The notes under the pieces were generated by a model. It did no database searches, was not told the origin of the DNA, and saw only the letters and a list, made by a program, of their open reading frames with translations. The translations under genes and the position numbers were made by a program. Below are positions 1 to 11,756 of a stretch of 64,000 bases of DNA, in pieces (positions within the stretch are counted from its first letter, which is position 1; the number at the start of each line of letters is the position of its first letter). Source of the stretch: Dermanyssus gallinae (lineage: Eukaryota > Arthropoda > Arachnida > Mesostigmata > Dermanyssidae); the NCBI GenBank assembly GCA_003439945.1, contig QVRM01006593.1, positions 62,001 through 126,000 of the forward strand, written 5' to 3'.

Positions 1-844
1 GGAGGCTGTGGTAGTCGAAGCCATTCAAACGAAGCTCCTGGACAACACGGCTGATCCACTCGGCAAGGCGCGCCTACTAGCAGCTTTCAACGATACGAGC
101 GCAAAATGGCTTCAAGCCATCCCCTTGCCGCAGCTGGGAACAATGCTGGACAACACAACACTCCGCATCGTTGCCGGCCTGCGGTTAGAGGAGGCTGTGT
201 GTGCACCTCATAATTGCTCCCTGTGCAACACACCGGTGTCGCGAACGGGAGAGCACGGCCTCAGCTGTCCTAGGAGCTGCGGAAGACATTCGCGCCATGC
301 CGCCCTCAACGAAGTGATTTCAAGAGCGTTGCATTCCGCTAACGTACCCTGCAGAAAGGAGCCAGTCGGGCTAGCAGCGGACTTAGCCTTACGTCCAGTC
401 GGTTCCGTGGACCTTCGGAAAGGCCCTTGTATGGGACGCAACCGCGTGGGACACGCTGGCGTCGTCTTATAGAAGCCGAGCTTCAAGATCAGCAGGTGAT
501 GTTGCCAATTTAGCGGAGCAGCGAAAAAGTCTGAAGTACCGCGAGTTGGAGGCATCTTTTATAGTGCAGCCAGTTGACATAGAAACTATGGGAGTCATAG
601 GCGAATCAACGGTAAAATTTCTGAAAGAAATTGGGAAAAGAGCGGCAAGTGAGAAGGATGAGAAAAAGGCAGGGGAATTTTTGCTACAAAGAATATCAAT
701 TGAAGTGCAACGTGAAAATGCGGCTGCGGTTCTAGGTTCGCTGCCTTCAGGCAGTGGTCTACCGGGTCTGCTCTGATTATGTATTAGAATTATGTTGTGT
801 ATAATGTATAAATAAAAGTGCTCTAACTTAAAAAAGAAAAAAAA
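1..844 (+). mobile_element. 3' part of a retroelement with restriction-like-endonuclease C-terminus
   Basis: The fragment runs off the left edge of the window. A frame from about 8 to 410 carries GTMLDNTTLRI, a Cys/His cluster (CSLCNTP, HGLSC), GRHSRHAALN, EPVGL and a degraded RPDG-type motif. After a one-base frame change near 400-420 it continues as PWTFGKALVWDAT and then KFLKEIGKR and VQRENAAAVLG to a stop at 774-776. This is the C-terminal layout of a widespread invertebrate retroelement family in which RH...EP...RPDG...WD resembles the PD-(D/E)XK endonuclease of R2/R4-type non-LTR elements. AATAAA at 811-816 and an A-rich tail at 830-844 mark the 3' end. It is a non-functional copy because of the frameshift. 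The clade assignment is an inference. Confidence 0.72.
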
Positions 845-1144
845 CCTCGTAGTGACCTAGTAGGGCCGTGTTGAACATCGAAAGCACGCGCTCTATTGTT
901 GCCGTTTCATTGATATCATTAACACAGTAATTCTTGATTCTTGGGTCTGTTTGTCTCCACCAGTATCTGATGCGCAGCCCTTCTGCCCGGACTAGATAGA
1001 ACCAACGTTGAACTTGCAAAAAAAAACGATAAATGTAGAAGTTTATTTTTACTTACCTGCTATGGTCTTGTAGATGGTAAACACTTCTATCGCTGTCAAA
1101 CATCGCTGCCATGCAAACGTGCGGCGGTGCGCGACGTTTTTCTT
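845..1144 (-). CDS. Possible two small spliced exons, product unrecognised
   Basis: On the minus strand an open segment 1144-1057 ends in GCAG|GTAAGTAAAA, and 1012-846 starts after TTTTTTTTGCAAG. Joining them across a 44-nt intron keeps one frame and gives a peptide containing EVFTIYKTIA, joined to VQRWFYLVRAEGLRIRYWW and ERVLSMFNTALLGHYE. I do not recognise the family. The left end abuts the A-rich tail of the retroelement, so the apparent donor GAG|GTTTT may be created by that insertion. A stop lies directly upstream of the first segment, so a further exon would be required. This could be chance. Confidence 0.25.
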
Positions 1145-2811
1145 CTATTTGTTATTAAAACGGGCTCGAGCATGGGTGGCCGTTCTCTGTTCTCTCTACC
1201 CGTACGTTTATTTTTACATCTGCGCAGGTTCTGGAAATCGTTTGAGTTCAGAAGCTCTTCTATGGAGCCAACGTGGTTTCCCCGTGAGCCATCCAACTGC
1301 CTCTCTGTGTTGGCATTCGAAATTATTTCTAGTCTTCCTACTCATGGTGGTCACCGCGTTGCCATATTTAGCTGAGTTTATTACAGAGCATTGTTTATCG
1401 CATTGAAAACCCTTGGGATTGGCGCGCGTGGATATGCCTTATGGCTCGCACTGCCTTATCTTCCCTCTTTTCGTTTGCTTTTATTGCAGTTTAGGCCACA
1501 ATTTAGGATACTTTCAATTTCTTTATACCACTTTTTTTCTGCTATAGTTTATTCCTTTGGATACACAACAATTTATCTTAAACTCTAACGTTGTGTTCCG
1601 AGAAAAAAGCTACTGGGCTTTCACACCGAATACGTTCTCCCTTTTCAAAAATATGTTTTTCCCCTAAAGTGCTCTTATTCTCAACCATTACTTTCAGCTG
1701 TACGTGAAACCGTGGCAGCATCTTCTGAAGTATCAGGAAATTAGATATAGGAGGCTGTACTTTATCGTGTTCAGTAGAGCATCTTCGGCCTAATCGCTTT
1801 AAACTATGCTTTAATCTGCCGTCAAACAAATTTAGGTATTCGCGAATTTGTTGGAAGGTAGTTTTATTGGTAATTGTACATAAATAGCTATTTTGTAATT
1901 TTGTAACCAACAGCGCTGACTGGCATTATGTAGGAGTGTATGACTCGGAGATAATTTGACATAATAAGTAGAGATAGGGCCAGCGGAAATATGTGTGAAG
2001 ATTTTGAACGATGTGCACAAAAAAAGAGCACCTAATTATTGATTGTCCCCATATGACCTGTTTGTCCTGTTTCCGCCGTTTTTCCCTGTTACCGCTTCGT
2101 CGACCGGTCTTTTTTAGCAGAGGTTATTGTTGGTTCGGTGCTGCAACTCAAAAGCCTAATGCTTGCAGCACGTTCGCAAGGCCAACACAATTATTGATCA
2201 GCGTGCTTGTGTACGCGCTCATCCTAGGAGTAGCCTATAGATTCGGCCACAATTAGGAGCTTTCACGGCAGGTATTTGACCTAGTAGTAGTAGTAGTTAT
2301 ATATATATATATATATATATACATATATATTAGATTTTATATAAGCAAATATCGTCTACCCAGCCAGTGGCGTGGATGTGCCAGTGAATGAAGTAGTAAA
2401 TATAACGCCACAACGAAAGGAAACACATGTTTGCATTTTTTGTGTCTATTGAGACATGTTAAGTATAAATCTCATTTACGTAAAATATAGTTATAACAGA
2501 AAAACGATTATGTCTGCGTACTCTTTGTATTGAAGATAAGGGACTCTGTGTCAGGCACAGGGGTACAATAGAGACTTCCGAAGCGCTTAATCGCAATTTA
2601 GGATCTTTTTGCAAATATATTATGCCTAGTGTAGTGAAAGGCCAGAAATGCATTGAATGAATGACGAATGAACACAATGAAAGTTCTATGCCGTCTTTAG
2701 ATTACTCTGGTGTAAAAGTAACAAGGTGTCTGTGTGTCACCGGCGAACGTGCTGAAGGAACAAAACTTGTAGTTTACCGGAGAGCTGGGGCCACGGTGCA
2801 TACGCCTCCAG
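1145..2811. other. Unassigned AT-rich stretch with TAG/TA microsatellite
   Basis: Holds a (TAG)n run at 2281-2297 followed by a (TA)n array. A 110-codon minus-strand open frame at 1578-1910 has no recognised motif. Nothing else is supported. Confidence 0.4.
2298..2331. repeat. (TA)n array
   Basis: About 34 bp with one AC interruption, preceded by (TAG)n. Confidence 0.95.
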
Positions 2812-2960
2812 CTTGTGGTCATCAAAACGCCGGTGGTCATGGGAGAGACTACCGCTAAATTTCTCCAAGAGTTGTATAGAAAATCTCAGCCGCAGCAAAG
2901 GGCCAGCGTGCGCCTTCGTGTCCTGTATAGCAGGTGTCTTGGAATTTCAAGGTGAAAATC
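2812..2960 (+). mobile_element. Small remnant of the same retroelement (extreme C-terminus)
   Basis: A frame reading TPVVMGETTAKFLQELYRK and then VLYSRCLG matches the last ~50 residues of the copy at the left edge (IETMGVIGESTVKFLKEIGK). It is decayed and bordered by unassigned sequence. Confidence 0.55.
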
Positions 2961-3363
2961 AGCTACTATGGACGTCGACGAAAGGCCCGTAGGGCCGCTG
3001 TGACGTACACATTGCTGTTATGCGAAATCATACGAAATTGAATTTAACATTTCAACCAGTCCAACAAATACCGCGCCGAATATTAACTGATGAGATGGTT
3101 TTTTGAGGGATATATGAGATATGTACTGTCATCATGTTTACGACAAATTTCGAGATAGAAATAGCTTTAGATCGTTGAGCAAGATTCATTTAGTTTAACC
3201 ATAGTGCGTAATATTTCTAAAAACCTAAACGCGCATTGAGAGCGCGTACTAAACAAATTTGGCCTGTGTATATGTTAGGCTAATGACTAAAATTTGCAGC
3301 ACCATACTAGAACCAATACAGAGTGTCTGAAAAATAATCTGAATCTTACTAGAAAACCTTATT

Positions 3364-3700
3364 AATAGAACACCTTCTGTTGCTGATAAAGCTAGGCTTC
3401 GAGCAGTTAGTAGTCAAGTGGCTGGAGCTTAGTTACATGCCCTACCCTGTCCGCGAATCGGGACTCTGTTGGACGACGAGACGACGCGCATAAGCGCAGA
3501 ACTGCGGCTTGGTGTTGACCTAGTCGTGCCCCACCTATGTCGTTGTGGAGATTTTATGAACGCGTTGGCCCATCATGGCCTGTCATGCACGTTGACAGGC
3601 AGTTAAGTGCAAGCAGGCGAACACGTAATTCCGCCTTAAATGACACCTTTAGTCGCGCACATCGATCTGCCAACTTCCTAAAATCGGTGCTCGTAACACG
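3364..3700 (+). mobile_element. Third remnant of the same retroelement (nuclease/Cys-His part)
   Basis: One frame reads DKARLRAV, GTLLDDETTRISAELRLG, CRCG and HHGLSC, then after a shift LNDTFSRAHRSANF. These match KARLLAAF, GTMLDNTTLRI, HGLSC and LNEVISRALHSAN of the left-edge copy. An in-frame stop (TAG) interrupts it. Confidence 0.62.
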
Positions 3701-3740
3701 TGAACTGTACGTGGCCTTACAACGCTTATTGTAAAATATT

Positions 3741-6700
3741 TGCACTGTTTAAGGGCGAACAAGGATACATCTGTTTACAGTGAAGCCTGCTGGGATGCGG
3801 ACTGGAAATCGTAGTGGCGGTATTGTGCGAGATCACGTTGGAAATGACTGAAGGTTTTTCAGTTCTAGGACACTTCGTGTTTTAGCACTCCGTCGTCCAC
3901 GATAATCGAATTTGGTTGGAGCATTACCAACAATTGGAGTGAGCCTGATCCCAAACCTGTAACAGCCACGTTTACCAGGACATAGGAAATAACAGTAAGG
4001 GGGGAATGGTTTCTACGGTCCACGAAACCGTGTCAAACACAGATTGATAATCTGTAAAGCCTGCGTACTAAATTGATGAGCTATTTCGAATGTTTTCATC
4101 ACGTGTACAATGCCGGGTGTCGTCAGCGGTAGATAAGAGAGATTTGACGACCTGGCGAATATCGTTAGATTGAATTGGGCAACATCGGTAGACTGTCGGG
4201 ACCTTCATATATAAGTTACGCTTCTCAGATCCCAGCCACAAGAGCACAAGTGTTAAGGCTGTGATCAACAACACGACTGGGAGTCTGACTTTCCCCCAGT
4301 CGATTACACTCAGCGTCGAACCACCGGGATGTTGAAACTATGTTTTCGCTTAGTGCAATAAGTTGCATTTCAATAGACCACCGCTGGTCTACGAATAAGC
4401 AAGGCAATAGGGCCAGATTTTGTTAGGAATAATTACCTTCTGGAGAGAAATAGTTTCGTGCCCATATTCAGTAGCCAGTCCCTTTTCAATTGATGCCTTT
4501 TTAAGAGCACTCTACCAGCAAAGTTACACGAATGCATTTTCAAAGTAAGTCTAAAAAAAAGGAGGCTCATCGGATTCTTCTGCGCGGCAGCCTATATCAC
4601 ACGCAGTTGTCCGTTTCAACGGACATGATAATATTCCTGCTTAAAGTGGCATCCGTAGCTGCTTACGGCTTTCATGTGGCGTGGAAACAGCTTAACACTT
4701 CGCATTTATGGCAATTGTTTTTTTGTTGTCTACGCGCTTTAAAATAAAGAGATCTATCCAAAATACTTGGATAGAGCAAAGCCAACTTTTCTAAAGCCAA
4801 TAATTAGTCTTGCGTCGAATCAGCACAACATACAAGTAGAAAATAGCTCAGACAACAGACTAGCAGGTTCAGTATAGTTTATCGACAAACTCGTTGGTCG
4901 CTTTAGTTTACAGTAACCCAACAGTCGCCCTAAAAACGATCAAACAAGAGTATTCTAAAAATAAATCTCTGATCCCAGATAAGATAATTTATCACCTGCT
5001 ATTACTAGCCAGACCTAAACGAATTTTTCCGTCCATGTTGGCATCTTGCCACTCGCTACAGTTTTCGCCGATTTCATCGTCTATCCTATCGGTTTGCTGG
5101 GTTTCCTGAACCCAGAGAGGACTACAAGTGTCGTTGTTGTGGTGGTCACATGCCCCCGTATAACCTCAATGACTGTACTGAATCCGTCCGCTCTCTCAAC
5201 TCCACGAGGATACTCATAAACTAATCTTGTGCTGTATATGTGTAAATACAGCGTTCATATTTACACACCCACGCGTAGTGCGTTTTAATAAATAAAAACA
5301 TTAAGTGGCCTTTAATAATACCTCTTTTCGTAAACACCTCGATCGAGTCATCGTACCATCAGCGCATTCAGATGATTACATAGGGTACATCAGTTTACAC
5401 CTCAGTGATAGGAAGAGGTAGGTTACTTGTCCACCATAGGTGATATCACTTCAAGAGACATTGTAAGCAAACATATTTCATTTCATTTATATTTATTCAT
5501 TCAGCTGAAATCTATCATGTGTGATCCTCTTCAGCCTCTCTCAGCCATAATGTACGCCATGTCCGTAGCGTTGCAAACCGGCCCTCCGTACGAGGCGACA
5601 GGTCTGTATCTATGCTGCATTTGGGGTCACCTGCGAGAACAATCAGTGCGTCCATGGGCGCTATTGATTGGCGCGCAGTTTCTCTAGTAGATCATTATGA
5701 TGAGTGATGCGTGCTCCAACCAGCAAGGGCACGCCTCGAACTACTACGTGTGCCACGCGAGGACCGTGTGACATGACAATGATAAATATATCGAAACTCG
5801 TTAAACATCGCATTGCTCACTAGCAAAGGTGTCAGTCGGGTAGATACTATCGTAAGTAGCGAAGTTACTCGCGCGGGAACCACGGACAGAACTGGCCGAA
5901 TTCGGACCTCACAACTTCAACTAACCTGCTGCTCTAGTGCTGTGTTTTCCGCCCTCTTAATTTGCAGTGGTTCAGTCACGATGACGATTCATGGGCTGCG
6001 GTTCGTACGCATTGACTTGTGTCACTGAAGTCCGTTAGCGCTGTGTTGAGCGATTAGCCAGATTGTTTCCAGTTTTCCAACCCTGGCTCTTCCCGACTGT
6101 TAGTGCTGGCTTCAATCGTAAGAGTTTTCGGTCGAGCTGACATTATTGGTAATTCTTTGATTCATGCTACGTCCCAAAGGACGGCGAAATTGCAAGCAAC
6201 GACATTGCCTATATTGCCGTACTGGCATTGCGTTATTTTAGGTTGAATTTGCCTTCAGCAACACAGGTTCGGAGTAAACCATCAGCATTCCGCCTGCAAT
6301 TTCTAATACCTAGGAAAAGAGAAAGTCAGCAATGCCCATCACTAATTCTCATCGGTTAAATTGCAAGCAATAGACAGGCGTAGGGTGGAAAATACCCTAA
6401 AAATATATTCATCTGGAAGAACAAATTATATAGATATATATATTTATCTGGAAGGAAATTATATGGGATTATATCTGGATAATCCTATATACTTTCCTTG
6501 GCTTTGTATATCATCTGCAATTTACTTTGAAAATGTAATACCGTTATTTTTTTATTTATTAGCAGCTCTACACGAACCAAGTTTCTATTTTTTGACTGAA
6601 TCTTCTAAAGACCTACTGTGTTGCTGCTGGGTCTGCCGGGACTGCAGCCATGTCGATCTCAAGCGACGTTGGTGACCCTACCTTATCGTGAAGGTTGACA

Positions 6701-6874
6701 TGTTGGTTATTGCTTATTAGAGAACTACTCCGAACAACAAGAGCTAGTAACTCAGTTGATGGGCTATCGTTAAGAAAAGAGAGAAGACCCTTAGGTAGTA
6801 CAGCTTCTTCAGTGTGTTTAGGATATCTGTATCATGTTTTGTTTAGAAATACTTTTTAGCTTCAATTTGGCTGG

Positions 6875-6876
<2 letters not shown>
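3741..6876. other. No recognisable gene or element
   Basis: Only short open frames without family motifs were seen on either strand. An AATAAATA tract occurs near 5287. Confidence 0.4.

Positions 6877-6912
<36 letters not shown>
6877..6912. repeat. (TA)n array
   Basis: 36 bp, uninterrupted. Confidence 0.95.
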
Positions 6913-6915
<3 letters not shown>

Positions 6916-7031
6916 TGCATGCATATGTGTGTTTTCCCTTTGATTGAGAACACTGCTAACAACACAGAAACTTGCCCAATCTAGATTTCTGTAGCCCAAG
7001 TCGGCAATATAGCATTAGCATAGAAAGGGCA

Positions 7032-7110
7032 TGTGCCGCCGCACCGAACTTGAACCACGACCTCGTCAGTCAGAGTCACCGACCATCATTTCCACTCCAT
7101 CGCGCGAACA
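7032..7110 (-). mobile_element. Possible tRNA-derived SINE head (second family)
   Basis: Read on the minus strand, directly after a (TA)n array, the sequence contains GATGGAGTGGAAATGATGG (A-box-like) and GTGGTTCAAGTTCGG (good match to a B box GGTTCRANNCC) at tRNA-like spacing. A possible anticodon-type stem lies between them, but the loop lacks the usual U33. It is called as a decayed tRNA-like pol III head, not a functional tRNA. Confidence 0.35.
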
Positions 7111-7135
7111 ATATATATATATATATATATATATA
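7111..7135. repeat. (TA)n array
   Basis: 25 bp, bordering the tRNA-like head. Confidence 0.95.
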
Positions 7136-7908
7136 GAGATGATGGCCGGGGACCCTACTCTATATGTGCGGCTTAAAGTGTCAGTCTTGCCACAAATTCT
7201 AGCGCATTGTATACGGCCTTAAGGGAGCCGTCCGTCGTAAAACGTAAAGCCCTGCAGCTTTAGTGAGAGGAAGCCAAAAGCAACTGCTTGACCCACAATC
7301 CAAAACCGCGCATCCCAGCAGGCCGCAGCAGGTTTCTTTCCCGTATCCAGCCGTTCGATTGGCGCTGCGTTTATAGGAGACGCCAGATGTGAAGCGGAAG
7401 GCAAGCGTTACGGCTTCAGACATAACACAGGCTAGCAGAAGCTAAACGTTGAGACACGAGATTGAGTGGATCGAAATGCTTTGACCAACCGAAAGGGTTA
7501 GCACCTTAGCTGGTAAGCAAGAAGAAAAGAGTGGAAAAGGACGAGGGTCATGCTTTGTCCTTATTGAGATCTCTGTACGTCAAGAAAGGTGGAACGGAAA
7601 AGCATTGTTGTAAATAATGCGACATAGCACAAAGCCGATGAAAAAGTAGCCCTAATAATACCTAAAGTGTTAGGCCTACTGTCATACCGCCTGCCTGTTT
7701 AGCAAGCGTCTATTTCATAGATTTTATGAGGGACAGTGCGTATGCTCATAAAAATGCACACAAAATATGTGCGTGCTATTTTAGAAAGCAAGTTTTTTAA
7801 TGTTTTTATAAATATATATACACATAAACTTTTAAAAACTTGCTTTCCAAAACAGCTGTTTTGGAAACACAAACAAGAGCGAAAAGAAATTATGAGCATG
7901 CTCACTGC

Positions 7909-7944
<36 letters not shown>

Positions 7945-9369
7945 ACTGGCATTACTTGTAGTTGTAGACACCGCTCGTATACTACCTATGTGTTAGTCGT
8001 CGGCCAGGACTGGCCTATTTTGCCAACGATATTACCATCGTCGCTGCGGTGTCCCATTGATACGACATTTCCTCTTCTCAGCCTCCTGCGTTACGTTTCC
8101 TTTTAAAATGTCTTTTGAAATTCCCTTATCAAACCACTTTAAAACGCGCTGCGTTAAACCACTCGGCGTAAAGGTATTGTCATCCGACACAGTTCCATCC
8201 CATCCTAGGGGCTTCTGTGACTCGACGGGACGCATCGTCATACCGTCAGGCCGTCTTGTCGGGACAACCCCCCCCCTCCCCCGGGCTCAAGCAACCCTAC
8301 GACTCCAGCGGGCTAAAGGCATCTACCAATACCGTCGTATATGCCAGCATGTCTTTCCGTATGGCCACCGTTTGATGACCAGAGAGTCGACTGGTTCTCT
8401 GCATCTGCAGTGAACCAACCTTGCACCCAGTCAAAAGCCGGCACCAATCATCGTGTAATGTCGTCGAGCAGTCCACTCCGAGAGGCGCGCGGAAGAGAGT
8501 GCATCCGGGTCCATCTCCCTACCTGACGCTGGTCTTAGGCGGCCTCTGGCAGTGCCCTTATCAGCCGAGCCAAATTACCCGTCTAACTGCTTCTCAAACA
8601 AAGCAGTTTTGCTGAGAGCACGTGTTCTCCGGTGTTGCACCTGTGGCACATAAGAGGTTTACTCGCTTTTTCATGAGGTCCCTTTTAAACTCTTCTAGAG
8701 ACGGTCTCGTATAAGAGTGACCCTATGCAACCTTCGGCCTGCGATATCGAGCCCACTAGCGCAAGGCGATTCAGGAGGATTCCAATGTGCTCATATCTCA
8801 TACTCACGAACCCTACGGATACCATCGGAACCGCCCCTCAGGAAACCGCCAAAGACCCCGTCGTCTGGAAACCTTACAATCAGTGCGCAGTTTAACGTTT
8901 TTTGCTCTCCATAGTGCAAATAACTTTTCTTCGAAGACGAGAGGCCTCCGTCGGTCCGTGTCATAGCATGGGACGTCCACAACACCGGCTGGTACTTCAG
9001 CAAGATTGCCGGCCGCCGCTGCTAACGGCTCTAGGCTCAGGTTCGGTCAGGTGCAGAGAACACGTTAAGCAGACGACCTTACTCGAAGTCCTTAAGATTC
9101 GCGCGGACTACCCGAACTAAAGATGTTTCATTCCATCTCCTTATTGACAAATCAACATCCTTACACGATCAAATAAAGTGCGTCGTTGCCACTGAATATG
9201 CCCCTTATAACCTTAGTCAGAGACTCGGCCACATGCGGCCTCACTTCCTCGGGTAGAATTCGTATAAGTAAAATGTTCTCCAATCTTCTTTAATCAGCTC
9301 TGATGCCCTCCCGTAATGTCTGTTGACGCTTGGTCTCGTCGTACGGAGGCCTGTGCTTGACTCTTTTCT
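7136..9369. other. Unassigned region
   Basis: Contains one (TA)n array. The 8030-9120 part is richer in GC with overlapping open frames on both strands (largest 118 codons at 8057-8413), but no recognisable motif. A C-rich run lies at 8270-8283. Confidence 0.4.
7914..7942. repeat. (TA)n array
   Basis: 29 bp. Confidence 0.95.
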
Positions 9370-9690
9370 CTGACGGGACAACCCTTGTCTGTTTAGCTTA
9401 CTCCCACAATGTTGTGTTGTTGGTGGGCTGTCAGAGGCGTCGTTCACTTAGAACTTCTGACAAAGCACCAGACTATAAACATATATATTTACTGCCAACA
9501 ACTTCAAACCTCTGAAAAAAAAGTTGGCTTAAGCGCATCCGCAACTCATGAACAGGAAAGAGATCATCTTTCACTAAGACAACACGCGACCGCATGAAAG
9601 TATTACCAGTTCTAAAAATAATACAACTTGGGCTGGGAACAATTTGAGCACTCATTATACACTCTGAATCTATCACATAGTCCATTCTCT
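9370..9690 (+). mobile_element. Decayed mariner transposase fragment
   Basis: The plus-strand frame reads LCCWWAVRGVVHLELLTKHQ and then INIYIYCQQL, matching the region before the second catalytic Asp in mariner transposases. It is followed in a shifted frame by NRKEIIFH, a stop, and DNTRPH (from the family motif HxDNAxPH), then a degenerate SPDLAPSDY-like region. Several stops and frameshifts make it a pseudogene. The copies near 16.6-17.2 kb (minus) and 25.6 kb (plus) share the same NRK...HxxDNA stretch at nucleotide level. Confidence 0.6.
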
Positions 9691-11430
9691 CTAAAACTTA
9701 TCGATTGAAAAAATAATCAAAATCTTTCAATTGTCGACCCCATTATGGCTATTTAAAATACTTCCCGGTGACATCTATTCATTTGACTAGCGGGGTGTGG
9801 GTTGGATTAGTTGTCGGCCATGAATATAGTCTAACTCTAGCTCCGATGCGCAGAGACAAGATGCAAAACGTTTCAAAAAAAAAATAAGACAAAGGAGTTA
9901 ACGCTCGAATCCTGCAAAAACCGTAATACGCGCTGGCTACGTATGTATATGCTATATTGTTTTGGCTCCATCCCGGGCCCGAGTCACGAACCCAACGTTC
10001 CCTGCCCGCAGCAAGGTTGCCGGCTAAAGAAAACAGCAAAATCTCATTCAAACATCAAATTCACTACACTATGTGTCTACGTTGCCACGCTGCTACCGTC
10101 GTCCACGTGCTTTTAGATATTTCCCGTTGGAAAATATCCAGACACATGTGGATTGTCTTGAAGGATCTGTACGTAATGCGTCGTCGCCATTCGTATGGCG
10201 TCGCGTCGTGCACAGCCCGTCCACAGTGTACGTTCACTATCCGCCTATTACAGACAGAAGCGTTGTTCCGCTTGTGTAAAACCTCTATGCAGGCCTGCGA
10301 GAAATTAGGACCTCCCGAGGACTAAGGACTAGCGGCCGCAATATTACATAGAACCTGCATCCTACGCGGCCTTCGGGCTTCTGGACCGACGCCACAGACT
10401 ACACACACACGCGCGCTCTCTTTACACCGACGCAGACCAACTAGAGTACCTGTCAAAAATTCAAGAATAATCACCTTTATTTGCAAAAAAAACGAAAGGT
10501 AGCACGTGACCGCTCGGCACACTTCGACATACAGATAGCACTGTACGCAGAGCTACAATACAGCCTGTAGCCAGCAAACGTTAAGCCACTAGTTACTACT
10601 ACTACTACTAGACACCACTACTACTACTAGTCAACAGCGAGTTGCACCGTTGGATAGGAGGTTACTGCTATTTTTTTGTAAACCGTCCTGTGAGGGTGCG
10701 TCGAGACCATGAGGGCCCGGCTGCTGGTTCCTCCTTCCTTCCCCCTCCCTCCCACGGCTCCTCATCTCAACCACTTCCCCGAGAGACCCGCTCAAGCCTT
10801 TCCCTTCTGTGCGTGTGGCACCAAATGGCTTCAGCCGTGAGTGAAAGCCTGCAGGCAACAGCAGATAGGGAAAAGTGGTCGAGATCGAATCGGGCAAATC
10901 GTTGCCTACGCCTGCCTCCTGGCGCACGAGTGCATTTTCGCCACTATAGCTGTCGTCTTCACCACACAGGTAGCTTAGGCGTAGGAGCGTTGGCGCAACG
11001 GTGACGAATCATTTGACGCTATTAGTCATACTTCGCTTCTACACTTCTTTCACATGTGAGGTGTACACAGCCACAACTGCCTACAACTGTGACTGTGTGA
11101 GGGTCTCCACGCGATACAGTCAATACATATGGACCTCCTCATCCATCGTTCTACTTCTACGTGGTGGCTGTGGTATACACGTTGAGCTAAACAACCGAAA
11201 GCCCGTTTGTTTTCTTTCAAAGCCTTTTTATTATCATTACTATTATTATCATCGTTTTTGCAGACACTTCACTCGGCCAGCTGCAGGTTGCTACTATGTA
11301 AACAACACAATTTTTAAGAAGACAATCCGTCGCTACTATATTGGCATTTGGTCAATTAGTTTGTGTGTGACTGATCACCGATAGCAGCCACCAACTAATT
11401 AACTAAATGCCGCCGCAGATGAATTCCTGC
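9691..11430. other. Unassigned region with a GC-richer block and (ACT)n
   Basis: An (ACT/TAC)n run lies at 10594-10630. Block 10640-11000 is GC-rich, with open frames on both strands (98 and 120 codons) and no identifiable motif. Confidence 0.4.

Positions 11431-11476
<46 letters not shown>
11431..11476. repeat. (TA)n array
   Basis: 46 bp with one TG interruption. Confidence 0.95.
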
Positions 11477-11481
<5 letters not shown>

Positions 11482-11639
11482 GCTTGACATATATGTCTAA
11501 TTATACATGTCACAACTTTATCACAGGGGAGTTTTGAGCGGCAGAATAAGTGGGCATGTTGAAATATCTAAAGTTTCCCCAATAGCTCGTGTGGCAGAAT
11601 GGTTACTGACACATATACATTCTGAATGAGCATCGCTTA

Positions 11640-11738
11640 AATAAAATTCGATCAACAACACGGATTGAATCGACCAAACCCCGGCAGATGACAACCATAA
11701 CTCATGCGTTAGCCCCCTAAATCACGCCGCCACGTACA
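11640..11738 (-). mobile_element. Possible tRNA-derived SINE head (second family)
   Basis: On the minus strand, directly after a (TA)n array, the sequence reads GTGGCGGCGTGATTTAGG (A-box-like) and later TGGTCGATTCAATCCG (B-box-like). The placement, with the array on the 5' side, parallels the tRNA-like head at 7.0 kb. The evidence is short-motif only. Confidence 0.35.
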
Positions 11739-11739
11739 C

Positions 11740-11756
11740 ATATATATATATATATA
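11740..11756. repeat. (TA)n array
   Basis: 17 bp, bordering the tRNA-like head. Confidence 0.9.

Noticed and set aside
1578..1910. 110-codon minus-strand frame (FQQIREYLNLFDGRLKH)
   Set aside because: No family recognised, no convincing splice sites, and AT-rich random frames of this size occur throughout.
7032..7110. Functional tRNA gene
   Set aside because: A and B boxes are plausible but the anticodon loop lacks U33 and no good acceptor stem is visible.
9957..10060. Possible B box (GGGTTCGTGACTCGGGC) on the minus strand as another SINE
   Set aside because: The match to GGTTCRANNCC is poor and no A box at correct spacing was convincing.
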